Shown here: positions 44,801-58,600 of the stretch, piece after piece
Layout of the letters: the number at the start of each line of letters is the position of its first letter
Position numbering within the stretch: the stretch's first letter is position 1
From: Arbacia lixula
Lineage: Eukaryota; Echinodermata; Echinoidea; Arbacioida; Arbaciidae
DNA length: 64,000 bases
Assembly (NCBI GenBank): GCA_963669155.1
Contig: OZ022577.1
Coordinates: 13,490,215-13,554,214, forward strand
Direction of reading: 5' to 3'
Made by a program: the position numbers and the translations under genes
Notes under the pieces: generated by a model
What the model was told of the DNA's origin: nothing
What the model saw: only the letters and a program-made list of their open reading frames with translations
Databases searched by the model: none

Positions 44801-47090
44801 CAATAGTTTGTGCTAGTTTTCTGAAGGGGATGGGGGTGGGGGTGGGGAGTTGAGATTGGAGCAAAAGCTATTCAACTTTGGCAACACCGCTATTTGCACG
44901 GGGTCAGATGCATTCTGCTGCTGGAATTTACCTTAACAGGCAGAGATTGCGGGGCAAAATTGAAGGATCATTCATTACTGCATGTAATAGAAAAAAAAAA
45001 GTATGCTTGCCTAGTGTGTGGGGCGTTTTTTTTTTTGGTTCGGAACACACTTTTTTGTGACCAAGAGTTTAGCTTTGTCACATAACTTGCGACAAATCAG
45101 AAATACAATGTACATAACATATATTAAAGAGACATTCTGAATAAACATGAGGTACAGAATGTAAGATTGGTATCTTTGTCTCTCTCTCTCTCTCTTTCTC
45201 TCTGTTCCCTTCTCATGCCAATGAAAGGTACTGACATTTTCACTGCACACATACATGTGATCAAATTACCCACTCAGAAATGTTGTTTTTTAAGCGTGAG
45301 GTCTTTTGATAAAAAAGGTCACTTATACTATGGATTTATAGGCTTACATGCTTGTCTATAGCAACATAAATTAAACTCTCGCACTTCCCACAAGTCTTAT
45401 AACCTAGAATAGAAAGAAATATAATGCCACAAGCAAAGACTCACATTTTAATGTACTCTTGTATGACAAAATCACAGGCCTACTGGCTAATTCTGCTTTT
45501 GTTACCCTAGGGTATAGGTGTCAGATAACCTGTCCTGGTATTGTTGTGGTCAAAGAGTGTTTTAGTTCTAGCTTTAAACCACTTAAAATGGTCCTCCTCA
45601 TTAATCCCCTGCACAAGACCAAAGAGCTGTGGTTTAGGGTGAGCACAATAGGGAAGTGGTAGACTTCAAAGCAGGGCAGGGGCAAGGAAAGGAAGGGGAA
45701 GGACAATAGAGACAGGAAGTCCCTCTATAGAGCGACTTGGCGTAATTAGGGGGAAGGGAGAGGAGGTGTAAGTACTGTACAATGTATCTAGGACATGACC
45801 TGGACACAATAAGGTGCATAGACTATTGTAACTTACATGCTGGCACATACCAGTACCATCTTAATTGCTCGCTTCCCTTGCCCAGCTGGATGCACAATGT
45901 TGGAGCTACAAGTCTTTCAGTACCACACAAACTAATGCTCTATAGGTTTGGAGTGTATTGAAATTGGTAAATGAAACACTGACATACAGAGAGTTAACAT
46001 GAAACTACAGTCGCATCAATGGGAATGCTCAACCTAACTTCACACTTATAAACTTTCATTTCACATGGCATGAATCTTCCCAATGCATGCATGTACTGTA
46101 TGTGTGTTGTAAGCTGCTGAACATACAGGAATACAGCACACAAGGAAGTAACACTATACCTTATTTCCCTCTCCGCAAAAAAGCGAGGCTTGTTGACAAC
46201 ACAGCTCTACATGTTGTAAGCCCCTTTGTTCTGTGGCATCCATAAACATATCCCACATATACAGTTACTCTACAGAAGTGTAATTCTGCCCCATCACGCA
46301 ATGTCACAGCAAAACATGCTAACAGGAATGCAAAATATGTGTAACTGACTACCGTGTGTACGCGCTACACTGCACTGTATTCCTCTAAATGAAATATGTG
46401 AGGAAATTGTGGATCAGTCTCATTCGGCCTTGTACTATAAAAAATTTGAGAACTCCTTGCACCGGAGCTGAAAATTGGGGCCTTCTACAGTTGCACTGAC
46501 ATCAGTGCAGACATTCCTATTAGGAAATAAAACATGATAGGCAGCCATGACACTGATTGAGGGTTGCTGACAGAAATAGAACTGGCTACAAACTGCAATA
46601 AACTGGAAGCAATCTCGTGTCAGTGATATGAAGGTTTATATCTTTTAGAGGCTGTATGGTACAGTTAAAAGCCATAACATGTAGTGAATTATGACATTCC
46701 ATTGCTGTTCCACTTCATTTGAAAGAATCAAATTAAACATGAACTACAATGTTGCAATATAGTATGGATACAATTTGTTGCTATTGTAACTTTAAGGTGC
46801 ATTGTACATATAAGTGTCTAAGCCTGGCACATCACAACTCAATCGAAGTAATGTCCAATCCATATTTGAATATCTGTCCACATGCACACATGCCTACAGT
46901 GTATACATGTTGTGTACATGTGCTGTACCTTCTCCTTGTGTTTCCTTTCATTGTAATATGAATGTCATTCTGGCAACCCCTCATATTATGACTCTGTATA
47001 CTCCTCTTCCCTGCTCTATAATATCTAGACTAGGTCTTTTTGTAGCTACGTACAATATGGTGCCATTTCTCTTCCCCCCTTCCACTTTAA

Positions 47091-47534
47091 CCCTGTTCAT
47101 ATACACCGCCTATCCGCAGAAAAGGCGCGACTTTTGCGGCAATTTTGCCGATGCATTACGGATAGCTGTGTATATGAACCGGAATCGCTCAAATCATGTG
47201 GTATTTGCTTCCTCCTTTTATGCGCTTATTTTGCGGCTTTTTCGCTGATCGAGACCTAGTAAAAATACCGCAACATTGCGGTAAGCGAATCTTATAAACT
47301 GCATCCGCAAAAAAGCCGTAAATGTTGCACCACGTGCATCATGCTTTGGCATGTGGGTTGCTAATCTCAACGCTCGTATAGCTGAAGAGCTGAATAGCTG
47401 GAGAGAGTCCAGCTGTCCAAAACACCGCAACATTTCAGTTTTGGGGTGTATATGAATGGTGCTTTTGCATCTCGCTGGGAACTTGCTTACCGACATGCAT
47501 CGTAATAATGGCGGTATATGGTATATGAACGGGG
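47091..47534. mobile_element. MITE-like element, about 444 bp, with CCCYGTTCATATAC ends
   Basis: The left end is CCCTGTTCATATACACCGCC. The right end, inverted, reads CCCCGTTCATATACCATATA then CCGCC. Related strings (TGTATATGAA) recur inside near 47169 and 47445, as do TTTGCGG/CCGCAA motifs. It is more GC-rich than its surroundings. A clear target duplication is not visible, so the superfamily is open. The short frames in it are not coding. Confidence 0.6.
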
Positions 47535-48835
47535 AGATACATCTACCATCCCCATCCCATCCTCCTTTATCCCTAATATCACGATATGGTAGTTACATTT
47601 ATAGCCACACTACCAAGCCCCCCCCCCCCCCTCCTCCTCCCCCTACTATAGAATAGATATCTATCCCTATCCTCCCTCCTTCCTATTCTCTGGAGTCATG
47701 ATTGTCACTCATTTTATTATGGTAGCACCACATCCTAATAAATCACCCATCTCCTGTGAAGACTGCAGTAGCAGAGGGAGGCACTAGTAGTACCTATAGC
47801 AGTAACAGCATTGCCAGTAGCATGTTGATGGGCTGACCTCTCGATTAACAAATTCCTCCGAGGTGAACAGGGGCCATCTCAGACATCATTCATTTCTCTG
47901 GGCAGTTCTAGCACTTGGGCCCCTACAGCAAGTTCATCTCACAGATCAAAGTTAAGTATATCTATGATGTGCTCTTGATCTGTTTTACGTGTTTGAAATA
48001 AAGAGGCAAGATTGATAAATGTCTAACTTCATGAGGTACTTCTGAAAAAACGCAGATTAATCTGAGAAAGATATGAATGACAAATCACAAATAATGGAGA
48101 CAATCCTCTGCAGATACATTGTATTTACCAACATGATTTCATCTCATTATGCTTACTCTTTAAAAGTGGACATTTTTCCAGAAAAAAAAATGAAAGAAGG
48201 AAACAGGGATCATACAAGTTAGAACAGCTGGTTGGTTTTGTGCACAACATCAGTGACCAACTCCTTTAAACTTCTGGTCTAAGGCTGCCAGGGCAATGCT
48301 GCCTGTGTGTTGTTGGTCATTAGTGTTAGCGCCCAGCAAGCAGCTTCGTGTGTCAAAACCAATTCTCATCTTCACTTTAAAGACATAAACATTGCTTGCT
48401 CAAGGACAAGGACAAGGACGCAGGTACAGTGTAAACATATTGTGCTTATGAACTCTAGTACAAATCAATGACACACACACACAGTACACCATGAAATATG
48501 TGCAGGGAGGGGCTCAACATTTCAGAACAATGATTCATATTCTTAGGGAATTCTTGGGTTCTGAGGACCAAATATTGTTTCTTTATGGCTTTTGGAGAGG
48601 GTCATTATAGAACAGAGGTAATAAGAGCTGCTAGTAAAGTGCCCTCTCAGTAAAATAAGCGAATGCACGGTCATGTTTCATACCACACAAAATTCTACAC
48701 CCCTTTAGCCTGTTTCACTTCTACTTTCCACACACCATTTGAGAAAATTTGAACTGTTAACCTAAAAGATAGCAAACAATGACGCAAAGAAAACCCTCTG
48801 ATTTGTAACTGGCTACTGGGAAACAATATCGGCAA

Positions 48836-49384
48836 GTAACCATGGCAACCTGGAAAAGGTGGCAAGCTGGTTTAAGGTGGCTGATTGGTTCAATGAAGTT
48901 CCATCCCGGCCAAAAGAAAGGTCAGAGCGCCTTGCATGCCTTCAGGCTGCACTTCCACCAGAATGCACTGGCGGTGTGCAGGCCCAAATTGAAAGTGTAA
49001 AACCAAAACACAGATTCAGTCCGCATGAGCGAATCTTTTCAGTTGCCATGACAACGTGAACCTCGGTTGTTTGTGCACTTTTTGTTACCAACCCAACTTC
49101 CTGGTCTATTGTGGCACAAAAAGAAAAACAGCAATCTTTTGTTCATTAAGTCGAGGCTGATATTAGGACAACCAAATTTTTTACCCGTTTCTGCGGTGAC
49201 AAATATCACAAGAACAAAACACAAAGGGTTCACGGATTTTTCCCTGATTCACATGAATAACTACCACTTTTTTTCTACCACTAACCAAATTTTGGAACAA
49301 CAATGCATTCATCTCAAGGTAACAATGCAGTTGCCATGGTATTTTTTCAAAGCAGTTATTGCAGTAAGCTGTTGTTATGGAAAC
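48836..49384. promoter_or_regulatory. Cluster of four X-box-like sites; enhancer candidate upstream of foxN2/3
   Basis: GTAACCATGGCAAC (48836), GTTGCCATGACAAC (49042), GTTGCCATGGTATT (49330) and GTTGTTATGGAAAC (49371). The 190 bp between the first two are GC-richer and open in one frame (48859-49059), but I see no protein family there. I read the whole as a regulatory candidate. Confidence 0.45.
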
Positions 49385-52300
49385 TTGACAGGCTCAGTGT
49401 CACACAGCCACAGAAAACAGAACTCTGCTATCCTTGGGTAAATATGAGCCATAACATTAACCTGCTTGGCAGAAGGACAAACTTGCTCACTGTGAGCTAG
49501 TGCCCCTCCCCCATTTCTATTTTGCCATCATTTTCTATTCTAAAATGACAGATTTAGAAGATGAGATTTTTAAAGGTTTACTAGGCTAACATGACTCAAA
49601 TGAGAACATTTTCTTTAAAACAATGAACAATTTCTGCATAAATCGTGCAAACACTGTTCTCTACCCCCCAACGTGATCACTATCTCAGCCTTCAATATGA
49701 GATTATAAGGATTTGTAACTCCAGTAAAACCATTTATCAAACTGGTTTAGGCATGTCACTTCATTTCATAATTTGAGCGCCGTAATGGATGACGCCACCC
49801 TCAGTCTTATTGAAACTCTCCTAGCTTTAAACCATTCTGATCCCTTTCATGTCAGGTCAGCCAAAATTTTGCAATCTCTTCAAGAAAAACAAATTGAGGA
49901 TTTAACATACTATGTTTATCTAATCATATATGCTTCCTCCAACTTAGAAGTATGAATACAAATATCACATTTTCTACAAAATGTTGTTCTGCTCTTCATT
50001 TTTTTTATTCATATTCTTTTTCAATATGAGAATTGCTAATCTTACTGATGAATATTTTTTCTTTAACTTCTAGCGTTCATCATTATGGAGAAAGAATTAA
50101 AGTCTGAAAAGTTCAATTTCAAACTCAACATGTCAAAGGATTGTCACATACACTGTAAATACCACATGCACATGAAAAGTGAAACATAGCTGAGCCTGAC
50201 ATAAATTCAAACATGTGAAAGTAATAAAAAGGAGATTGTCTGATCTTTTCGCTCCTTCTCACTGACACTGGAGAATGCTTGGGATAATAGGGAGGAAGAG
50301 AGAGGAAAGATGGATGTCTTGTTACAATGATAACATAGCTCGAAAGAGAGCTGAAATATTGTTTTGCACTTATGTTTACATGAGTATAAGGGCTACCTGG
50401 GTGGTCATCTTTCAGGTATATTTTCACTGGGTCCTGAAAGTACTGTGTTATCTAATACAAAAGCTCTCCACACTTACACAACTCTAAATATCACTTTTCC
50501 GTCCATTTAAGAACAAATTTCTCAGTCGTACTATCTCAAAATTCAATGAGTTTCATGCAGACATAGCCATGAATGTACTCCTTTTGGTATTTCTTCATAT
50601 AGATGATTGTGAGGCATTATAGACAGAGTAGAAGGAAACATTATAACTTCATTTAGAAAAGAGATGGGAGTTGTCTTTTATTACATACATAATTTTTACT
50701 ACAATGGACAAAAATTCCAATAGATTGAAATAGTTTGTAAAGTATGAGTTCACCACACACATACTGTACTTGGTTGGAATCAGCTCAGAATATGATACAA
50801 TCCAGTGTGAATGTTACCATGGTTTCTTTGTGAACAGGGTTTTGGGAAGGGATGGAATGGGAGCCACATAAAGACTGGTAATAGCTTCAGTTTCTGGAGC
50901 TAAAGCTGGCAGTAGTTTGGCCGATGACTGATGGCTCCTGACAAAGAAACCCTTTCTCCAGTTTTGCCCTTGAAACATAACATGAATCTTGAGGCAGGAC
51001 CCTCAACCAGTAGTTTTTCTCTGTCTCCGTCTCTCTCTCCCTTTCTAGTCTATTTCACTCATCAAATTGAATTTATGAAATATTTTCCCCTTGAAGCAAA
51101 ATTACATGCAGGCCTACACATACCACAGGCTTACTACACAGAGCCAGAGGACACCATCTCAGGCAAGTCAAGTGATAATTGAAACTTTTCTATAAACTTC
51201 CCTTCTGTAGCTTGCCATTTTATACCAGATCATACATGCAACGCAGTTATGTTACAAACAACTTCAGTAACCTTTCATCATAAAGAGAATGGAAAATGAA
51301 CGGTTCCTTATAGGCATTTGGAAATATCTTACAAGTTACAGAGTGAGAGAAGAGTTTTCATAAAATCTGATAAAAAAAATTAAATGAATACCTCCGAGCT
51401 ACATTGAAAGAGCAAGTTTGCAAATGCAAAATAGATTTTTGTCTGATTGATAAATCACCAAACTGCTACATATTTTGATAAAAACTGCTCTGGTGATTTA
51501 TTGATTGCTTCAACAATATGGTAACACAGGGACGGCCAAGTTTGCGTGACACTACGCACTTAATAGGCTTCAATGCGAGGTAGTAAACATGCACTTTTTA
51601 ATTGTATTCCTGGAATGAATAGAACTGTAATCCTGTCATCTCTATTCTTGTTTCCTCGCTTGACTAAATCCTGACAAATGATATTTCATGCACAAAAGGA
51701 ATTCTTGTCCTACATGCACAGTTATATTTTGATTTCCAGTAAATTCTTCTCCCGTTGCAAAGTTCTCTTTCGAATTGGTCCAGAACAAACGACAATTGTA
51801 CATCATTTGGTTTGTATATGATCTCTATGCATGAACTGATTTCTTCAAAAAGTCACAATGGGACCGGTGCTGTTACTTGCTTTTCCAATGAAAAAGATGG
51901 CATACAAAAGGCAAGAGACAAAGCCTTTTATGACTTTTACAGTCACCGTCAATAGAATTGCTTTAAATGGTAAGGTATTTAAAAAGAGTAAATACCTTCA
52001 TTATCACCTACATGTATCACTATCTGAGCAACAGGATATGAAGTAGCAGGACTTACACACATGAACAAACAAATAATGCACATACTATGCTGTATGCATG
52101 GTTTACGAAGCACTAACAAATATGTTTTTGTGGATTTTAAATGTTGTCATGGTTACAACCATATCAGTTCAGGAGCAATTCATCATTTATATGACCTTGA
52201 CATCGGAAAGTAGCCTTTCAATTTTTGATCTCCCATGAAAAACATGTCGGTGGTTAAAGACATCTTAATAGCAACTACCCCAGTGAAGTACATGTGCACA

Positions 52301-55300
52301 ATAGTATGTTGACTCTAGTGTCTTGGCTGTGTTTAATTTTGCTCTTGTTGTGTTATTCCTGTCTTTGAGACACAGTTATTAAAGTTAACGACTTCTCGAT
52401 GCTGAGCTCCTAATACATAAAACATCAATCCTGTCTTCAAATCTTCTTATACCTAATTCCTCATTTTCATTTTATAACAGTTAAATTCTTGATGTTAAAT
52501 GATTTTTTTTGTATACAGGGCCCCATAAAATAATTTCTGCTCTCTTTGGAGTCCTTCCATATGATTCTGCACTTAATTTGCTTATTATTTTAATGGAAAA
52601 TGACCTGAACTGAAAGAGGCAGAAACAATCAACATGTATTGTTTTAAATCCTGATTTTCACAATCAAAAATTCTTCCAGCACAAAAAATTGAGCTCAACT
52701 CTCCCCCAAAATCATAGAAACGTTTCGTAAGAAGGAGAACCTGGTACCTGCTATAACTTTAAAATATAGTGTACGCCTCCATAATTATGCGACCCCCCAA
52801 AAGACATCAAGTTGACATGCATGATAACTATCCAGCGCGAATTATTTGATGGGTTATTATTGTTATCGTATCTGTCACGATCTTAAGTAACCTTTCTTCC
52901 TGAAGGCAACAAATACAATTCTCTGTATAGGAGAGTTCTAGCTCAACAATGACTGGTATTGCACCATCAAGTAGGGACAATAAGCTGCAAAGAATCTGCT
53001 TCCTTCTATACTTAGTTCTTCTAACAATGCATGATCTATTTACCATTTTTTTTTCATGGCAAGCGACAATCTGGTTAATAACTCATTCCATCTCTGAGCT
53101 TTATTTACACATGACATCATGCACCAAAAACCCCCCCTCAACCACCATATGAATAAAACTTAAAGGTATTCAAAGAGGGAATAAAGTCATGTTCAATCAT
53201 GCAATCAATGTTTGTTTTCAAGTCTACATGTACTTGCACCTCAATTGGCATAGAACTTGTTGCACTTTTTTATACCGTTTTCTTTTTCTTCAGTCTCTCT
53301 CTCTCTCTCTCCCTCCTATTCTCTATTGACCTCGTTTCCCTTTCTTCCCCTCCTGTCTTTGCATGTTTCTTTATTGTGCTCTGTACATGTATATTAGAAT
53401 AATCAACCACATTATCCTTACAAATGCAGTTTCCAAGATTCAAACTCTTGACAAATGGAAAGCTTGAAGTTCTAATAAAAAAAAGAGCCATCATTAGAGT
53501 ATCTGGTCATGTGCATACACATGTACTAGTACATCATCTTTGGATCAATGAGAATAAAGAAGTCACGGTAAAGACATGGAGACATTGCTTCAAGACATGG
53601 ACACATGGTTGTCCTATAACTACATAATGGTGCATAATATCTTTGACTGCTAACTTCTATCAAGAAGGAACACTGTCTAAGTATTGGCATGGAAGATGGT
53701 TTTGGAAAATACCAAGAGGATGGCTCTAAGGTGTATGTATCTGAAGATTTATCTGGACGATGAGGGATGGGGCAATCAATCTGTCTAAACAAGACACTCC
53801 AGTCAGGACCTGGGTGAATTAATCACTTGAGCAAGCTTGGCCCCACTAATCTGTTGTCACAGCTCTCCTTCTCCACCATTCTCACACCCATATCAATTGC
53901 CTCTTCTCTAATGGGCCCCAATCATAAAATGGATTGTGTGCTTTTTGCCACAACAGCGAGCCTCACCCAGAGACAATGAAGATGATTCACTCCAGAGGTG
54001 GTCTATTGATGTTTCAATACCAATTAGAAAACTGACTTAATAGATTGTGGAAGAGATCCAAAGGCTCTACAGTTAACACAAACTTGTCTAAAAGAAATAA
54101 TGACCATGAATAAGGAGACAGGACTTACTCTGAAAGGAGACTCACATGATATTGATTTTTTATTCTAAATAAAATGTAGTTGATTTCAACACCAAAAGAG
54201 AATGATATTTGGGATGTAATAGCAACAAGACTAAAGTCTGAGTCAAGAGGTGTTGTGGTGTACATAAAGGTCGAACATTCACAGACTAAAGCCAGGGTTA
54301 ATGCCTAATGCATGTTGTTTACATGCCAATCCAGCAAAACAAACTCATCAATGAGTAAGATTTAATTAAAAGCAAACAGTGAACCACAAAGTTGTCAAAG
54401 GCCTATTCATCATAAGGATAAGGAAATAGGAAAGATACAAATAGGGGCAGTGAGGAGAGAGAGGTGGGGATGTTTAAAAAGGGGGGCGGGGTATGACGAT
54501 TCTATGAAAATGTACATGTACAACTGCAGAGCTTATGTACCAGAATGTTAAAACTATCAACATGACAATTTATTCAGGGATGTGAGTAAATAAGGTAGAA
54601 TCAGTCACTCACTCTTCCCTGACCACATTATGATAGCAAATCCAAACGACAAAATTCCACTTTGTGAAGTGATAGAAGTGGTTAAAATTGCGGGCTCCGT
54701 AAGAGTTTTGTTTTTCTCCACAGGTCTAATCTGATATCAGAAGACATGAAAAATTCTTTCAAAATGAAACATACATTTCTTGAAATGAGACCAGGACTGT
54801 GAAGAACGCAGATCATTTTGCCATGATTACAGTACCGACATCTATATCACTACCATCATTTTTTTTAAATTTCATGCATTTTACCATTCCTTTTTGCAAG
54901 AAATGGAGAGAGACGCCCATATGAGGGGTTGACATTCATCAAAAAATAAATAAGCTTGGCAAAATAATACCCAGTATGCACCACCAGATTACACCAAACA
55001 GACTCCTCGGGATCATAAATATACCCAATTTGCTGTCACAAAGTACTCTGCTTAACAGCAGCTCATAAATCATGTTTCCATTTCCAACAAAAGATCGGAA
55101 GATGCCAGAGTTGGTCCTGATTACTTCAACGAATAGCCTTCCAGGGTATCGATGCTGCCCAGGCAATAATGCCTGCCTGCCTGCTGCTACACCAGGCAGG
55201 CACACCCCTGTGGATACTCACACACTAATTTAAGAGGGGAGAAGTAAATTCTGTGGCGGTACATAATACAACAAGCAGGAAATGAATGCATGGCATTAAC

Positions 55301-56595
55301 TTTCTGGTTTATCGGAAGCCGCAGTGGAGCGAGGGAAAACTCTCTCTCTGCTCCGCTTGCTTGCCTCCGAAGGACTGCAATCAAGCGAAGACAATTTGAG
55401 GGAGTTAATAGAAATCAATCACAGTAGGATCCCTTGGACTTTGATTAAAGAAGGACTGTCCCTGTGAATCCTACAACTTGCAAGGACTATAAGTGAATAA
55501 ATAAGGATTATGGGTAGCATACATAATGTAATAAATGGGCACTACCGGTATGCACTTTCACAAGATCGGCCTTTTCACATTACCTATATATGTTTGTTCG
55601 CTCATTTCTCCAGAACTTATCATCCCACGAGGCACAGTCATTCAGGAAACAGGTTATACATTGTTAGTTTGTTTTCATGGAATTACAGAAAGTTAGTCGA
55701 ACTCTATGATTTTCTACCAAATTGAGAGCAAGGCATCGTGCCCTAGATTTCCAGAATTGTATCACTATCTTTATGGAGGTATGATGTCGTCAGCATCTAG
55801 GTGCCTTGCAGTAACATGGATGTAGACATTTGACAAAGGCAGCATATTTTCTCACCGGCAGGTAATATTGAATGCTATAGAAGGAAACAGTATTAATTGC
55901 GCTGTAGAATACATGGCACTATAAACAGGCAGTCTCAAACTGGCATGGTTAAAAGTCATTTAAAGGTCAGCTAGTATGGCGCACTATAGCAGCTCCATGA
56001 TTCTGTTGCTATGACATCAAATGCTGATATAAAGCCAAACCTATGGTGTTTGACTGGGAGATGCAAACACACAAAAAATTGTGAGCCATTTTATTTTAAA
56101 GATAACTTACAGTCATGCAACAAAAGAGACCAGCATTTTCCTTCCTCTCAACAAACATAAAAACCATCCATACATAGTTTGAGTTTGATCCACGCACTGT
56201 TCTACTCCTTGAAACGATCACTGAATGATATAATGTGAGCCAACGAGAAAGCATATCCACAACCCAGAAACATCCAGGAGTAGGCCAATCTGAAAGGCAA
56301 TGCTGCAAAGTGTGTGGCCCGCCAACCTTCAACTCTTTGTGTGCCAGTGCCGAACAAAATGCAGCTGTATGGGAATTGTGTGTGTTCATGGTGAAAAAAT
56401 ACACACAGGGCCCTAAAGAGTTAATACTTGGGTTTGCCAGCAGTCACTGGTTGATATGCATAAATTGTACAGTAACCATGAGGTGCTGTTCAGTATATTT
56501 ATACCTGAATAAATAAATTAGAGTACCCCTCATCAGTCCGAGCTGTTCATAGCTGTTCTACAGCATGGCGTATGGGGCGTTGATATGCCGGGCAA

Positions 56596-56837
56596 ACCTT
56601 ACCATCATTCAATACAAACACTGCACCCCAGAAGTGACCATACAAATGGAATTTCGCCTGTTATTTGGTCGCCTTGGGGACCAGAAAGTACCCAAATGGG
56701 GAATTCTTGATTGCATACCTTACCATCATTCAATACAAAGACTGCACACTAGTAGTGACCATACACATAGTATTTCGCCTGTGATTTGGTCACCTTGGGG
56801 ACCAGAAAGTGCCAAAATGGGGAATTCTTGATTGCGT
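56596..56837. repeat. Two-copy tandem duplication, period 121 bp
   Basis: Units begin ACCTTACCATCATTCAATAC at 56596 and 56717 and end GGGGAATTCTTGATTGC. They are close to 90% identical by eye. The plus-strand frame that runs across both is a by-product. Confidence 0.9.
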
Positions 56838-57739
56838 ACTCTTTCTCCTACTCTTTCTTTTTCCATCTTTGTTCTTCTATTCTTCTTTCTCCTACCCTTC
56901 CATTCATATTTCTGTATCTGCTGCTTTTCCTCCTCCTGTTCGCTCCCTTAAAATATGTTTTACTTTATTTGTTTAATGTAAAGTCCACTTATTCTCTCAT
57001 TAAGCATGCCACTGAAAGTTACATTTAATTCTCAACTATTCAATGATAAGTAATTTCCAACGAAATAACAAGAATGACACATTTTAATAACAGCAACAAT
57101 AAATGCTAGTTTTACACGCATAATGGTTCATTTTTTCATCTCAAAACCAATGGGAATGCACCATATGTTTATCAAGTGCTGTTTGTGGTAAATACAATTC
57201 ACTTTATCAACTCCAATCTCATTATCTTGGAGCCGTAATGACAGGAGCAAACAAGTCGTGCCATGAATAATTAATGCATACAAATCAACTTGAAACATAA
57301 GATCGTTCATCAACAATTCCACCTTGTGCAGATACTTACATATATCTGGCAATTTTTGTGACTACTCTTTCGCAGATTAATAAATGCATACAATTAAAAA
57401 GTGAATCAGCTCTATTACAGTGTACACAAATGTGTCAATTTCCTCTTGTGCTTAGCAGCGAGCAGTACGGATGTATACATGGAGATACTGTACTACTCGT
57501 ACATGTACGCAAGGTCTGGAATCCTAGATCACAACGGTGAAATGCACATCTTTGAATGGAGTACAACCCTATAATCTCCTCCTTACCTCGAAAAATGATT
57601 CCTCAATCATGTTTGATTAGCCAAAAGTAAGATCCAAGAGGGGTAAATTAATCCAGAATATATCCAAAGAGAGAGAAATGCCGTATAAACTAGCAGTGGT
57701 CAATCCTATTTGAGCCAGATATGCACACTTCCTGTGCAA

Positions 57740-58100
57740 AAAATTGCGCAAAACATTGGCGCTTGACTCAGAGTCGCTGCGACAGACAATGAATAATATC
57801 CTGGGATACGACGACGCGCATGGAGAAAGGAAACATGACACAGGACAGAGCCCTCCAGAGTTTGCTTATGGCAGCCCAAGAAGGCAAAAGCAGTGGAACA
57901 AGAGAGGGGAAAGCGGTGCCGCAGTACTACTACTGCTGCTGCTGCTACAAACAGGGCAGCAAGAAATTACACTACTCTGCTCAGCAAGCGTCATAGAAGT
58001 TCAGGCTGTGACTCACATGAGTTGCCACTTATCCTGCAACTCCTGCTCTCTGCCTCTCTCTATCGGGGGCTGTGATTGGCTGGTCAGGCTGGTTTCACAA
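57740..58100 (-). promoter_or_regulatory. GC-richer island with an inverted CCAAT box; possible upstream promoter or enhancer
   Basis: CpG-containing DNA (GACGACGCGC near 57811) in AT-rich surroundings. A good CCAAT context lies on the minus strand (CCAGCCAATCACAG, core at 58075-58079). A first non-coding exon of foxN2/3 could start here, reading leftward, but no initiator or donor stands out. Speculative. Confidence 0.2.
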
Positions 58101-58118
58101 CTGGGACACGCAGCCTCA

Positions 58119-58123
58119 CACAC

Positions 58124-58158
<35 letters not shown>

Positions 58159-58214
58159 TGGGACAGCAGGGGTTAAGACACAGGACTTTACCTCTCAGTA
58201 GAGAGAAAGAGAGA

Positions 58215-58283
<69 letters not shown>

Positions 58284-58600
58284 GGGGTGGGGGGAGAAAG
58301 AGATAAAAAGGCAAAAAGAACAAGAGAACATACATGAAGACTCATGTAGGTAGATACATGATATAGAAAGATTAATAGATAAAGAAAGAAACATAAGACA
58401 AAGGGGTCATGAGAGAGTGAAGGAGCAGCAAGAAGAGGACTGCAAAGAAAATATAAAAGAAAAAAAGAAGAGAGAACTAATGTGTGAATATTGTGTGGGG
58501 TGGAAGATACTAATATAAAGACTGAGATAAAGAGAAGATCAAGACTGGCAGGTGCATAGAAATACATCATCTAGAAGATGAAGTTACTGATAAAGGACAG
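58119..58600. repeat. (CA)n, then (GA)n plus a long G-run and purine-rich tail
   Basis: A (CA)n run at about 58129-58155, then (GA)n at about 58200-58273, then a G-run of about 14 broken by a T, then AGAAAGAGATAAAAAGG-type purine-rich DNA to about 58600. Open frames here are repeat artefacts. Confidence 0.9.

Larger units (their letters stand above)
44800..57739. other. Upstream DNA (probable 5' intron or intergenic); no coding region recognised
   Basis: Mostly AT-rich. It holds a TC microsatellite (about 45177-45202), the MITE at 47091-47534, a C-run with TCC repeats (about 47616-47645), the X-box cluster at 48836-49384, single X-box-like sites at 50813 and 52143, a short TC run (about 53292-53310) and the tandem duplication at 56596. 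A GC-richer patch at about 55310-55390 shows nothing I recognise. Confidence 0.6.

Noticed and set aside
46814-47248. 144-codon plus-strand frame entering the MITE at 47091
   Set aside because: It crosses the transposon boundary and has no domain; chance frame.
57744-58570. Overlapping frames of 185-197 codons on both strands
   Set aside because: Most of their length is (CA)n/(GA)n translated as THTHTH, RERERE or SLSLSL.
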